Positions 1-9,007 of a stretch of DNA of 58,670 nucleotides are shown here, one piece after another. How positions within the stretch are numbered: the first letter of the stretch is position 1; each line of letters starts with the position of its first letter. The stretch lies in assembly GCA_937958675.1 (NCBI GenBank), contig CALGND010000085.1, positions 1 through 58,670 of the forward strand, given 5' to 3'. The notes beneath the pieces were generated by a model that saw only the letters and a program-made list of their open reading frames with translations, ran no database searches and had not been told where the DNA came from. The DNA comes from an uncultured Granulosicoccaceae bacterium. Its GTDB lineage: Bacteria; Pseudomonadota; Gammaproteobacteria; Granulosicoccales; Granulosicoccaceae. The position numbers were made by a program, and so were the translations under genes.

Positions 1-2096
1 CCCATCTGTACCTGACGGTTGGTGTTAGTCACAGTGCCGGTTTTTTCGGGCCAAGCTGCTGCTGGCAAGATCACGTCAGCGTAGTTTGCTGTTTCAGTTA
101 GGAAAATATCTTGTACCACTAAGTGTTGTAGTTTGGCGATAGCGTCTCTTGCGTGTTCCACATCTGGATCTGACATCGCAGGGTTTTCGCCCAAGATGTA
201 CATTCCCTTGATTTTGTCGGCGTGGATTGCATCCATAATTTCGACAACGGTCAATCCTTTTTGAGATGAGAAATCTTCAGTGCCCCAGATGTCGTTAAAC
301 GCTGAGCGCACGCCATCGTCAGTGACGCTTTGATAGTCGGGCAAGAACATTGGTACCAAACCAGCATCAGATGCGCCTTGTACATTGTTCTGACCACGCA
401 GTGGGTGTAGGCCTGCACCGGATTTACCGACATGACCACACATTAGTGCAAGCGAAATCAAGCAACGAGAGTTGTCCGTGCCGTGTATGTGTTGTGAGAT
501 ACCCATACCCCAGAAAATCATTCCGGCCTTGGCGGTTGCAAATGCTCGAGCCACTTCTTTTAGCGTGTTGGCATCGATGCCGCAATGATCAGCCATTCGT
601 TCAGGTGTGAAATTGGCTAAGTGATCTTTAAATTCATCCCAACCTTCAGTAAACGATGCGATATATTCGTCGTCGTATAGCTTTTCGTTAACGATGGTGT
701 ACATGATGGCGTTAAGCATTGCTACGTCAGCGCCAGGCTTGAACTTTAAATTAAATTTAGCATGACGAGCCAGGCCCATGCCGCGCGGGTCCATCACAAT
801 AAGTGTGCCGCCGCGTTTTACAAACTGCTTAAAGTAGGTCGCCGCAACTGGGTGGTTTTCGACAGGATTTGCACCGATGACTATCGCGCAGTCCGAATTT
901 TCAATTTCATTGAATGTCGCTGTTACCGCACCCGAACCAACGTTTTCAAGTAGCGCCGCAACCGATGAGGCGTGACACAAGCGGGTGCAGTGGTCAACGT
1001 TATTATGGCCAAACCCTGTTCGGATAAATTTTTGAAATAGATAGGCCTCTTCGTTAGAACATTTTGCTGAACCAAAACCAGCAACTGTTTCACCACCATC
1101 GCTTTCTTTAAGTGTTTTAAAACCAGCTGCAGCCGCATCAAGAGCTTCATCCCAAGTGGCTTCGCGGAAAAAGTCGCTTAAATTAGCTGGATCAACATTC
1201 AGGCCTTTTGCTGGAGCGTCATCGCGCCGGATCAGTGGTTTTTTCAAGCGGTGGGGGTGAGCAATGTAATCAAAACCGAAGCGACCTTTAACACACAGGC
1301 GTTGCTCGTTAGCGGGGCCATCAACACCATCAACCCATACGATTTTTTCATCTTTAACTTTGAAACTGAGTTGGCAACCCACACCACAATATGGGCACAC
1401 CGATTTTACTTCTCTATCAAAATCGAGGCTGTCGCCGATTTGTTGTTCGTTGACTGCCGTGCTAGGCATGAGTGCGCCAGTTGGACAAGCTTGGACACAT
1501 TCTCCACAGGCAACGCATGTGCTTGTTCCCATCGGATCTGCCATATCAAACGTTATACGCGCATTTTTGCCTCGACCGGACATGCCGATAACATCGTTGA
1601 CCTGCACATCACGACAAGCACGTACGCATAAGTTGCAATGGATGCAGGCGTCAAGATTTACGCTCATTGCTACGTGCGAGTTATCCAATAGCGGTACGAT
1701 TTCTGGTTCTTTAGATGGGAATCGACTACTGTTGACACCTTGTTCTGAAGCCATCGACCACATGTGCGATGACTTATCATGCGCGTCGTTGCGTTCGGGC
1801 TGGTCGGCAACGAGTAACTCCATGACGACTTTGCGCGATGTGACTGCTCGATCGGATTGTGTGTTAACGACCATGCCTTCGCTTGCCGTTCTTATACAAG
1901 ATGCTGCTAAGGTACGTTCGCCATCGATTTCTACCATGCAGGCACGGCAGTTTCCGTCAGGTAAATAGCCGGGTGAATCGGCATGGCATAGATGGGGTAG
2001 GCGTGTGCCTTCGCGCTTTGAGATTTCCCATAGTGTTTCGTCGGCATTTGCTGTGACGCTTTTGCCATCGAGTGTAAAAGTGACGGTATCACTCAT
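1..2096 (-). CDS. fdhF: Formate dehydrogenase catalytic (alpha) subunit, 3' part outside window
   Basis: Catalytic subunit of a cytoplasmic NAD-linked formate dehydrogenase (formate to CO2). The reading frame starts at ATG 2096 and stays open to the left edge, so about 699 residues are seen and the C-terminus is missing. The N-terminus is a NuoG-like [2Fe-2S] domain (CHADS, GNCRACMVE), followed by two [4Fe-4S] ferredoxin motifs (CIHCNLCVRAC, CVACGECVQACP), a CPYCGVGC cluster site, and the molybdopterin domain. The residue aligned with selenocysteine of E. coli FdhF is an ordinary Cys (Cys374 in CTRLCHASS). The start overlaps the upstream gene's stop by four bases (ATGA), so the two are translationally coupled. 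Family assignment is firm; whether Mo or W is bound cannot be read. Confidence 0.93.
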   Translation of the reverse strand, partial: MSDTVTFTLDGKSVTANADETLWEISKREGTRLPHLCHADSPGYLPDGNCRACMVEIDGERTLAASCIRTASEGMVVNTQSDRAVTSRKVVMELLVADQPERNDAHDKSSHMWSMASEQGVNSSRFPSKEPEIVPLLDNSHVAMSVNLDACIHCNLCVRACRDVQVNDVIGMSGRGKNARITFDMADPMGTSTCVACGECVQACPTGALMPSTAVNEQQIGDSLDFDREVKSVCPYCGVGCQLSFKVKDEKIVWVDGVDGPANEQRLCVKGRFGFDYIAHPHRLKKPLIRRDDAPAKGLNVDPANLSDFFREATWDEALDAAAAGFKTLKESDGGETVAGFGSAKCSNEEAYLFQKFIRTGFGHNNVDHCTRLCHASSVAALLENVGSGAVTATFNEIENSDCAIVIGANPVENHPVAATYFKQFVKRGGTLIVMDPRGMGLARHAKFNLKFKPGADVAMLNAIMYTIVNEKLYDDEYIASFTEGWDEFKDHLANFTPERMADHCGIDANTLKEVARAFATAKAGMIFWGMGISQHIHGTDNSRCLISLALMCGHVGKSGAGLHPLRGQNNVQGASDAGLVPMFLPDYQSVTDDGVRSAFNDIWGTEDFSSQKGLTVVEIMDAIHADKIKGMYILGENPAMSDPDVEHARDAIAKLQHLVVQDIFLTETANYADVILPAAAWPEKTGTVTNTNRQVQM

Positions 2097-3802
2097 GAGC
2101 TTATCTCCTTTCCAACTTCACTAGGGAAGTGTTCAATAACAAGGCGTATTGGGTTTGGCGCTGCTTGGCCTAAGCCGCAGATGGAGGCGTCGCCCATGGT
2201 TTGGCAAAGCTCTTCAAGCAGTTCTGTATTCCATGTAGGGGCTTGCATTAATTTAACTGCCTTTTCACAACCGACTCGGCAAGGAGTACATTGGCCGCAG
2301 CTTTCATCTTCAAAGAAGCGAAGCATATTGAGTGCTGCATCTTTTGCGCTATCTTGATCGGATAACACAACGACGGCAGCTGAACCAATAAAGGTACCGA
2401 GTGGTTGTAGTGTGTCGAAGTCTAAGGGGACGTCGTTCATCGTAGCGGGCAATATGCCTGATGACGGGCCACCAGGTTGATAGGCTTTGAATATGTGGCC
2501 ATCGAGCATGCCGCCACTGGCTTTTATGATGTCGGCGATCGTTGATCCGGAAGGTAATAGCTTTACACCGGGTTCTTTAACGCGTCCAGATACAGAATAG
2601 CTGCGTAGGCCAACTCGGCCATTAAGCTCGGTGCTATTGAGCACTTCGGGGCCATCAGCTACCACTCTTGCGATCCAATACAAGGTTTCAATGTTATGGA
2701 CAAGCGTCGGTGAATTAAACAAACCCACTTGTGCCACATAAGGTGGACGATGGCGAGGCAATCCGCGTTTCCCTTCGAGCGACTCAATCATGGCGGACTC
2801 TTCGCCGCAGATATAAGCACCGGCTCCACGACGTAATTCGATGTATCCAGGTTCAGTCAATCCGGCTTCTTCAAGTGCTTTGATTTCAGCTGCGAGGATA
2901 TGCAGTACAGCTGGGTACTCGTCGCGCATATAGATGTAAGCTCTTTCTGCTTCAATGGCCCAGGCGGCAATCAACAAGCCATCGAGAAATCGGTGTGGCT
3001 CGCGTTCCAGGTAATAGCGATCCTTAAATGTACCGGGTTCGCCTTCGTCGCCATTCACCGCAACATAACGTGGGCCTTTTTCGGCGCGTACAAACGACCA
3101 TTTTTTTCCAGCAGGGAAGCCTGCACCACCTAAACCACGTAGACCAGAATCATTAATGCTCTCTTGTACTTGATCGGGTGATTTCTTCCCTTCACGCATC
3201 GACTTCAATCCAAGATACCCACCTGATTTTTGATAAGCGGCAAGTGATTGATACTCCGGAATAATTGCGTGCGTTTGTTTAGTTTCGACGGCGGTAGCTA
3301 TTTTTTCTGGCGTTGCATAATCAACATGGTAGTGACCAAGCTCAGCAGTTGGTGCTGTGTCACAGCGTCCCATACATGGTGCACGTACAACTCGCACAGA
3401 GCCGTCTTTGTAATCGCCTTGCAATGCGGTTAGCAACGTCTGCGCACCTGCTAGTTCACAACTAAGTGAGTCACATACTCGAATGGTAAGCTCAGGTGGA
3501 GGTGTTTCGTCTTCGCGTACAACATCAAAGTGAGCATAGAAGGTAGCCACTTCATAGACTTCAGCTTGCGATAATTTCATCTCTTCAGCTAAGGCTCGTA
3601 GATGATCCGCTGACAAGTGATTGTATTGATCCTGTATTAAGTGCAGGTATTCGATAAGCAAGTCACGTTGCCTTGGTTTATCGCCAAGCAAGGCTTGAAT
3701 GTCGGTCAGTGCAGTGTCGGTGACTTGGCGTCCTTTTGGGGTGCGTCGTCCTCGGCCGGTTCCGGATTTCCAGACGCCAGGTTTTGCAGATTCAGTTACC
3801 AC
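2093..3802 (-). CDS. fdsB: Formate dehydrogenase NAD-binding subunit, NuoE-NuoF fusion
   Basis: Electron-transfer subunit that passes electrons from formate oxidation to NAD+. It is a fusion of two proteins that are separate in FdsG/FdsB systems. Residues about 30-170 are a NuoE/thioredoxin-like domain with four [2Fe-2S] cysteines (C110, C115, C143, C147). Residues about 190-560 are a NuoF-like domain with the FMN/NAD region (GLRGLGGAGFPAGKKW, NGDEGEPGTFKDR) and the [4Fe-4S] motif SCGQCTPCR (C502, C505, C508, plus C542). It lies 24 bases downstream of soxG and overlaps the alpha subunit by four bases, so it belongs to the sox-formate dehydrogenase operon. The 569-residue length fits the fused form. 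Confidence 0.92.
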   Translation of the reverse strand: MVTESAKPGVWKSGTGRGRRTPKGRQVTDTALTDIQALLGDKPRQRDLLIEYLHLIQDQYNHLSADHLRALAEEMKLSQAEVYEVATFYAHFDVVREDETPPPELTIRVCDSLSCELAGAQTLLTALQGDYKDGSVRVVRAPCMGRCDTAPTAELGHYHVDYATPEKIATAVETKQTHAIIPEYQSLAAYQKSGGYLGLKSMREGKKSPDQVQESINDSGLRGLGGAGFPAGKKWSFVRAEKGPRYVAVNGDEGEPGTFKDRYYLEREPHRFLDGLLIAAWAIEAERAYIYMRDEYPAVLHILAAEIKALEEAGLTEPGYIELRRGAGAYICGEESAMIESLEGKRGLPRHRPPYVAQVGLFNSPTLVHNIETLYWIARVVADGPEVLNSTELNGRVGLRSYSVSGRVKEPGVKLLPSGSTIADIIKASGGMLDGHIFKAYQPGGPSSGILPATMNDVPLDFDTLQPLGTFIGSAAVVVLSDQDSAKDAALNMLRFFEDESCGQCTPCRVGCEKAVKLMQAPTWNTELLEELCQTMGDASICGLGQAAPNPIRLVIEHFPSEVGKEISS

Positions 3803-3826
3803 TTTATAAGTGTCCTGTAAGTTTGA

Positions 3827-4417
3827 TTAGGCGGTTATGTTTCTAACCGATTGTGTTATCGCATGTAGAAACGAATCAGCCGATGAGGCCGCTGACATCA
3901 TTAAAAATTGATCTTCGCCTGTGCGTGTAATGATCACACTTAAGTGTTCCATGCTGGTTCTAGCCACGGTGCCTACTGGAAATACAGCTAGATGCAAATC
4001 AATCGGGCAAATACGCTCTAATGCGTTAATTGCCAACGGACCAGAAACCTCCAGCGAAACCCAGCTGTCGGATTGATCAGTGCAGTAGGCTGTATCGCCT
4101 AGTTGATCCTTTATTACGGTTAGTGGGGCACTTTGTTCGGCGCTTTGTTCAAACAGTACAAACCACTGTTGAGGTTGCAAGCCAAGCCAGCGCACATTAC
4201 CGTTGTATGGGCCGCTGTTAGATACCTCAACGCTGGAAACATCAGGTAGTGAGCATGCAAACGCATTTTGAACACTAGCCACTAGTGCCTCATCGCCATC
4301 GTTGGGACAAGCAACCGAGACAATCGCAAGCTTGGTTTGCTCAACAATCGAAACACCTTTAGACTCGTGCTTAAAATCGCCTAATACCGGCTGAGGTACA
4401 AAATTAAAGTTAGACAC
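3827..4417 (-). CDS. soxG: Sarcosine oxidase gamma subunit (SoxG/MgdD-like)
   Basis: Small GcvT-like subunit of heterotetrameric sarcosine oxidase (or the homologous N-methylglutamate dehydrogenase). I chose GTG 4417, giving 196 residues beginning VSNFNFVPQPVLG, because the longer frame up to 4471 would lie deep inside soxA. The chosen start overlaps the soxA stop by eight bases. Visible family features are a GcvT-fold pattern in the middle (VRWLGLQPQQWFVLFE) and the C-terminal DQFLMMSAASSADSFLHAI stretch. Identification rests mainly on its position as fourth gene of a soxBDAG set and on overall resemblance; the gamma subunit is the least conserved member. Confidence 0.85.
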   Translation of the reverse strand: MSNFNFVPQPVLGDFKHESKGVSIVEQTKLAIVSVACPNDGDEALVASVQNAFACSLPDVSSVEVSNSGPYNGNVRWLGLQPQQWFVLFEQSAEQSAPLTVIKDQLGDTAYCTDQSDSWVSLEVSGPLAINALERICPIDLHLAVFPVGTVARTSMEHLSVIITRTGEDQFLMMSAASSADSFLHAITQSVRNITA

Positions 4418-7358
4418 GTAAGCGATCTCCGTCAGGATCCACGAAGTGCGCTGAGACGATCTCAACATCAATGTTGCTTTGCTTTAGCGGGTTGGCAGCA
4501 GTGACGACTTCGCCCATACGGTTTTTACCATCTGCGATAAGACCCAGACCTATCGAGCAGTTAAGGATAGGCGAGTAAGCAACGGAGGTCATCCACCCTT
4601 CGTCATTAGCCATATTTACTTCGCGTCCTTTGCTTACAAAGTGCGCGCCGGCACTTAAGCTTATGTCAGCGTCTACGGGTTTAAAGCCGACTAGTTGTAA
4701 TGGCTTATCGGGATTGAGCCCTTCGCGTTGAGATAAGACATTGCCGATGCAGTCTTTCTTTTTAGACACCATCATGCCCAAGCCCAAGTTAGCGGCCGTA
4801 GTGGTGCCGCATAGCTCGTTACCCGCTGCGTGACCTTTTTCAATACGCATTACGCCGAGCGCTTCGGTACCGTAGGGGGTGATGTTGTATTCCTTGCCAG
4901 CTTGCATTAGCGCTCGAATCATTGAATCGCCATAGCGGGTGGGAACAGCAATTTCGTACGCCAGTTCGCCAGAAAACGAGATACGGAAAAGCCGAGCAGG
5001 TATACCACCAGCAACAGTGATTTCGCCACATGCCATAAATGGGAATGCGTCGTTGCTAATATCGAATTCTTTATCGACTAGGTTTTGCAGCGTTTTGCGA
5101 GAATTTGGGCCGGCAACCGCGTACTGCGCCCATTGTTCAGTGGCGGAGATGAGATGCACATCCATATCGGGCCACAAGCACTGGCGGCAGAACTCCATAT
5201 GGCGAAACACTGATACTGCATTTGCTGTAGTGGTGGTCATTACGAAGTGATGTTCGCCCATTCGCGCAGTTGTGCCATCGTCCATTACGATGCCATCCTC
5301 GCGTAGCATGAGGCCGTAACGTACTTTGCCTACCGCTAGCGTACCGAATGTGTTGGCATAAACGCGGTCTAAGAATGCAGCTGCATCGCGCCCTTGTATG
5401 TCAATTTTGCCTAATGTTGTTACATCGCATACACCAACAGATTCACGCGTTGCTCTAACTTCGCGATCACAACTTTCACGCCAATGTGTTTCACCTGCGA
5501 TTGGATACCACTGAGCGCGTAACCACATACCGGTTTCCACAAAGGCTGCATTTCGTTCCTCAGCAAACTTATGGCTCGGCGTTAAACGGAATGGTCGGAA
5601 GTCCTTGCCGCGTGCGCGTCCAGCAAGTGCACCCATTGGTATTGGTGTATAAGGAGGGCGAAAGATGGTCGTGCCTGTTTGCTCAATGGTATTACCACTG
5701 TATTCAGCCATTATCGCAAGGCCTAGAACATTGGCGGTTTTGCCTTGGTCCGTTGCCATGCCCAATGTGGTGTAACGTTTTAAGTGTTCAACTGATTTAA
5801 AACCTTCTCTAAACGACTGGCCAATATCTTTCGTTGTGACATCGTTTTGTAAATCCACCCAGGCTCGTGATTTAGATTCGGCAACGTGCCAAAAGGCTGT
5901 GATGTTGCTTGATTCTTCGCTAGCTCTGGGCGCACTGGTATTGGTAGGGTTTATGCCTAATGAGTTGAGAATTGCATTAGCGCCATCGTGCCCTGCGCTT
6001 AGTGCAGATTGCAGTGTCATATTGCCGTTGGCAGCCCCTGCGACGGACATTCCTACGGGTAACTCACCTCCCGGTACAAAGCACGCTTGTTTTTTATCCC
6101 AAGTGGGGCGGCCACGCTGATGGCAAGTTAAGTGAACATTAGGGCTCCAGCCCCCTGATACTGCTAAGCAATCGGTTTTAATCGTTTGTCCGCTCGACAG
6201 CATAAGGGTGTGTACACCTTTTCTACCGGCAGTATCGATAACGCGGCAACCCATAACAGTGGCTGTGTTGGGCACGTTGTAGGGTACTGGAATGCTGCGT
6301 GTATCGATAACAGCCGTTACGTCTAGCCCCTTAGCTTTGAGATCAATGGCCGTGCGCCAACCGTCATCATTGTTGGTAAAAATAGAAACACGCTTACCAG
6401 GAGTTACGCCGTAACGATTGACATAACCGCGTACAGCTCCTGCCAACATGATACCGGGCCGATCGTTATTGCCAAATGCAATGCTACGTTCGGTAGAGCC
6501 TGCACAAAGTAGCGATTGTTTGCTGTAAATACGCCATAAAATTTGGCGTGGTTTACCACTGCCGTCAAATAGGTGGTCCGTGCAACGCTCGAGTGCGCCA
6601 AAAATGCCGTGATCGTATGAGCCATAAACAGTGGTGCGTGTCATCATCCGCACGTTCTCCATTTGATATAGCTCTGCTGTGGCAACTTCAGCCCAAGTGG
6701 ATCCTTGCCTATCTTCAACGGTGTGAGTTTCGTAGTTAAGGCGGCCACCCATCACGAAGTCTTCGTCAGCTAATATGACTCTTGCTCCAGCGCGACCTGC
6801 AGCAAGCGCTGCCGCTAGGCCGCTGGGGCCTGCGCCAATGATTAATAAGTCGCAATGCAGAAAACCTTTGTCGTATTGGTCAGGATCGTCCTGACCGGAG
6901 AGCGCGCCCAAGCCTGCCGATGCTCTAATAACGGGCTCGTAGAACTTTTCCCAAAAGGCTTTTGGCCACATAAAAGTTTTGTAGTAAAAGCCTGCACTTA
7001 AAAAAGGTGATAGATAATCGTTGGCGGCCATGACATCAAAACCGAGTGGGCCGCGATGGTTTTGACTTTTAGCTTCTAAACCGTCAAATAATTCTGCTAC
7101 TGTAGCGCGAGTGTTGGGTTCGGTATAAGCGCCAGTACGTAGCTGAACCATTGCATTGGCTTCTTCCGCGCCTGCCGACATGATGCCTCTAGGGCGATGG
7201 TATTTAAATGATCGGCCAACTAATTTAATACCGTTTGCTATCAATGCAGAGGCGAGGGTGTCGCCACCGTAGCCGTGCATAGTTTCGTTATTAAACTTAA
7301 ACGAATAAGACTGGTTGCGATTAATCAAGCCACCATCGATACGGTTGGTTTGAGTCAT
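4410..7358 (-). CDS. soxA: Sarcosine oxidase alpha subunit (SoxA/MgdC-like)
   Basis: Large subunit, 982 residues, of a heterotetrameric flavoenzyme that oxidatively demethylates sarcosine and transfers the methylene to tetrahydrofolate. The N-terminus has the SoxA signature GYGGDTLASALIANG and RSFKYHRPRGI. A dinucleotide-binding motif follows (LIIGAGPSGLAAALAAGRAG, near residue 172). The last roughly 380 residues are a GcvT-like folate domain (ESVGVCDVTTLGKIDIQG, then GEITVAGGIPARLFRISFSGELAYEI). The start overlaps the soxD stop by four bases (ATGA). N-methylglutamate dehydrogenase MgdC shares this architecture, so the substrate cannot be decided by reading; the nearby betaine-type genes favour sarcosine, while the Glx/Mgs block 17 kb away keeps the alternative open. 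Confidence 0.9.
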   Translation of the reverse strand: MTQTNRIDGGLINRNQSYSFKFNNETMHGYGGDTLASALIANGIKLVGRSFKYHRPRGIMSAGAEEANAMVQLRTGAYTEPNTRATVAELFDGLEAKSQNHRGPLGFDVMAANDYLSPFLSAGFYYKTFMWPKAFWEKFYEPVIRASAGLGALSGQDDPDQYDKGFLHCDLLIIGAGPSGLAAALAAGRAGARVILADEDFVMGGRLNYETHTVEDRQGSTWAEVATAELYQMENVRMMTRTTVYGSYDHGIFGALERCTDHLFDGSGKPRQILWRIYSKQSLLCAGSTERSIAFGNNDRPGIMLAGAVRGYVNRYGVTPGKRVSIFTNNDDGWRTAIDLKAKGLDVTAVIDTRSIPVPYNVPNTATVMGCRVIDTAGRKGVHTLMLSSGQTIKTDCLAVSGGWSPNVHLTCHQRGRPTWDKKQACFVPGGELPVGMSVAGAANGNMTLQSALSAGHDGANAILNSLGINPTNTSAPRASEESSNITAFWHVAESKSRAWVDLQNDVTTKDIGQSFREGFKSVEHLKRYTTLGMATDQGKTANVLGLAIMAEYSGNTIEQTGTTIFRPPYTPIPMGALAGRARGKDFRPFRLTPSHKFAEERNAAFVETGMWLRAQWYPIAGETHWRESCDREVRATRESVGVCDVTTLGKIDIQGRDAAAFLDRVYANTFGTLAVGKVRYGLMLREDGIVMDDGTTARMGEHHFVMTTTTANAVSVFRHMEFCRQCLWPDMDVHLISATEQWAQYAVAGPNSRKTLQNLVDKEFDISNDAFPFMACGEITVAGGIPARLFRISFSGELAYEIAVPTRYGDSMIRALMQAGKEYNITPYGTEALGVMRIEKGHAAGNELCGTTTAANLGLGMMVSKKKDCIGNVLSQREGLNPDKPLQLVGFKPVDADISLSAGAHFVSKGREVNMANDEGWMTSVAYSPILNCSIGLGLIADGKNRMGEVVTAANPLKQSNIDVEIVSAHFVDPDGDRLRV

Positions 7359-7642
7359 GTCGAACCTCCAGCGGCTCGTGCAACATCGCGTGCCATTTCT
7401 ACATTGCTAATCTCATGAGTCAGCGTGTTTCGTGTCACAACCAACCATGAACGATCACCTTGTTCGTGATACCACAGCTCTTTGTGCTCGCCTGCGGGGT
7501 TATCGCGCAGGTAAAGATATTGATAAAAGGTCTGCGCTGCATTGTCCCCACTAGCATCTGGACGGTTTATCAATGACGCATCGCCAAGGTATACAAACTC
7601 TGCTGCATCGCGAGGGCCAAGTAGTGGATGGTTAATTATCAT
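7355..7642 (-). CDS. soxD: Sarcosine oxidase delta subunit lacking the usual zinc cysteines
   Basis: Delta subunit, 95 residues from ATG 7642, eleven bases after the soxB stop. An upstream ATG at 7690 gives 16 extra residues but overlaps soxB and has no family counterpart. The family body is clear: GPRDAAEFVYLG, YLYLRDNPAGEHKELWYHE, SWLVVTRNTLTHEI. In characterised SoxD a zinc ion is held by a CPxCG pair near the N-terminus, a His and a third Cys. Here the pair is replaced by HPLLG and the third Cys by Asp (YHEQGD); only the YHE histidine remains. The zinc site is therefore probably absent or remodelled. It overlaps soxA by four bases. Confidence 0.87.
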   Translation of the reverse strand: MIINHPLLGPRDAAEFVYLGDASLINRPDASGDNAAQTFYQYLYLRDNPAGEHKELWYHEQGDRSWLVVTRNTLTHEISNVEMARDVARAAGGST

Positions 7643-7652
7643 GTGATGTAAT

Positions 7653-8903
7653 TCAATGCAGATTTGGTTGAGCACCTTGACCTTTTTCATCGGTCATGTG
7701 CCCGCGCTCAAAACGATCTAGCCGCATTTGCGTTGCGGTCTCGTGAGGATTGCCTGTTGCTAAAAGATGTGCATAGCACCAACCACTTGCAGGTGTTGCT
7801 TTAAAGCCGCCATAACACCAACCGCCATTAAAAAACAGACCATCTACATGTGTTTTATCGATAAATGGCGAACCATCCATGGACATGTCCATAAGCCCGC
7901 CCCAGGTACGTAGCAATCGGGCGCGACCTATCATCGGCATAATCGCCATGCCACCTTCGCAAACATCTTCTACAACCGGTAAGTTGCCACGCTGTGCGTA
8001 AGTGTTGTAACCGTCGATGTCGCCACCAAAAACCAGACCACCTTTGTCTGACTGGCTAACATAAAAGTGGCCGGCGCCAAAGGTGATTACACCAGGAATA
8101 GTAGGCTTGAGACCCTCAGTTACGAACGCTTGTAACACGTGGCTTTCAATGGGTAGGCGCATGCCAGCTTGGGCCATTACGCGGCTAGAGGAACCTGCTA
8201 CGCACACTGCAACCTTGTTGGCCTTGATATTTCCGCGCGACGTTTGAACTCCCGTGCAAACACCATTGTTGATATCGAATCCGGTCACTTCACAGTTTTG
8301 AATAATATCAACGCCGCGTTCATCAGCTCCTCGGGCATAGCCCCAAGCGACAGCGTCATGGCGTACCGTTCCGCCGCGTTTTTGTAGTAAGCCACCTTTA
8401 ATAGGGAATCGCGCGTTATCAAAATCGAGAAAAGGGCACATGGCTCGTACGCCATCTTGGTCGAGTAACTCTGCATCAGCGCCAGACATCAGCATGCCGT
8501 TACCGCGTCGAGCAAAAGCATCGCGTTGCGGGTCGCTGTGGCAAAGGTTGAGGATGCCTCTTTGCGAGACCATTGCGTTGTAGTTGAAGTCTTGTTCGAG
8601 GTTTTCCCATAGCTTCATGGAAAGCTCGTAAAAAGGCTGGTTGCCAGGTAGAAGATAGTTTGAGCGAACGATGGTGGTGTTACGTCCGATATTGCCTCCG
8701 CCTAACCAGCCTTTTTCCAACACGGCAATATTGCTCAGGCCATGTTCTTTTGCTAGGTAGTAGGCCGTCGCCAAGCCATGGCCGCCACCGCCTACGATGA
8801 TGATGTCGTAGTTTTTTTTGGGCTCGGGTTCACGCCAAGCTGGTTGCCAGCCTTTGTTGCCGGTCAGCCCTTCTTTGAGGATGTTTAGCGCCGAATACCG
8901 CAT
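7653..8903 (-). CDS. soxB: Sarcosine oxidase beta subunit (SoxB/MgdA-like)
   Basis: FAD/FMN subunit carrying the amine-oxidising site, 416 residues, the normal family length. The FAD motif is IIIVGGGGHGLATAYYLAKE (residues 34-53), followed by GNIGRNTTIVRSNY. H182 in GGTVRHDAVAWGYAR matches the histidine that holds FMN covalently in SoxB. The C-terminal FAD-binding part (FFNGGWCYGGFKATPASG) is intact. It is the first gene of the minus-strand sox-formate dehydrogenase operon, and its promoter region (8904-9000) is shared with the divergent AraC/GlxA regulator, where tandem 21-bp repeats are seen. Substrate (sarcosine versus N-methylglutamate) is not decidable from sequence alone. Confidence 0.92.
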   Translation of the reverse strand: MRYSALNILKEGLTGNKGWQPAWREPEPKKNYDIIIVGGGGHGLATAYYLAKEHGLSNIAVLEKGWLGGGNIGRNTTIVRSNYLLPGNQPFYELSMKLWENLEQDFNYNAMVSQRGILNLCHSDPQRDAFARRGNGMLMSGADAELLDQDGVRAMCPFLDFDNARFPIKGGLLQKRGGTVRHDAVAWGYARGADERGVDIIQNCEVTGFDINNGVCTGVQTSRGNIKANKVAVCVAGSSSRVMAQAGMRLPIESHVLQAFVTEGLKPTIPGVITFGAGHFYVSQSDKGGLVFGGDIDGYNTYAQRGNLPVVEDVCEGGMAIMPMIGRARLLRTWGGLMDMSMDGSPFIDKTHVDGLFFNGGWCYGGFKATPASGWCYAHLLATGNPHETATQMRLDRFERGHMTDEKGQGAQPNLH

Positions 8904-8965
8904 ATGTCTTTTTGCTCTTGCGCCTATGACTTAATTGCACCTGATCATCCGCTCATTCAACACTT

Positions 8966-9007
8966 TATACTTCCTCAATATGGACGTATACTTGTCTAAT
9001 ATGGACA
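8966..9007. repeat. Tandem 21-bp direct repeats, likely AraC-type operator
   Basis: Two adjacent 21-base units, 8966-8986 and 8987-9007, match at 16 of 21 positions. Both begin TATACTT and contain AATATGGAC, and only the middle four bases and the last base differ. AraC-family proteins commonly bind direct half-sites about 21 bp (two helical turns) apart. The pair lies between divergent soxB and the AraC/GlxA-type regulator and runs into the regulator's likely start codon at 9001. I infer an operator for the sox operon and for autoregulation. Confidence 0.6.

Noticed and set aside
975..977. Possible selenocysteine codon in formate dehydrogenase
   Set aside because: The codon is TGT (Cys374), not TGA, so this is the Cys form.
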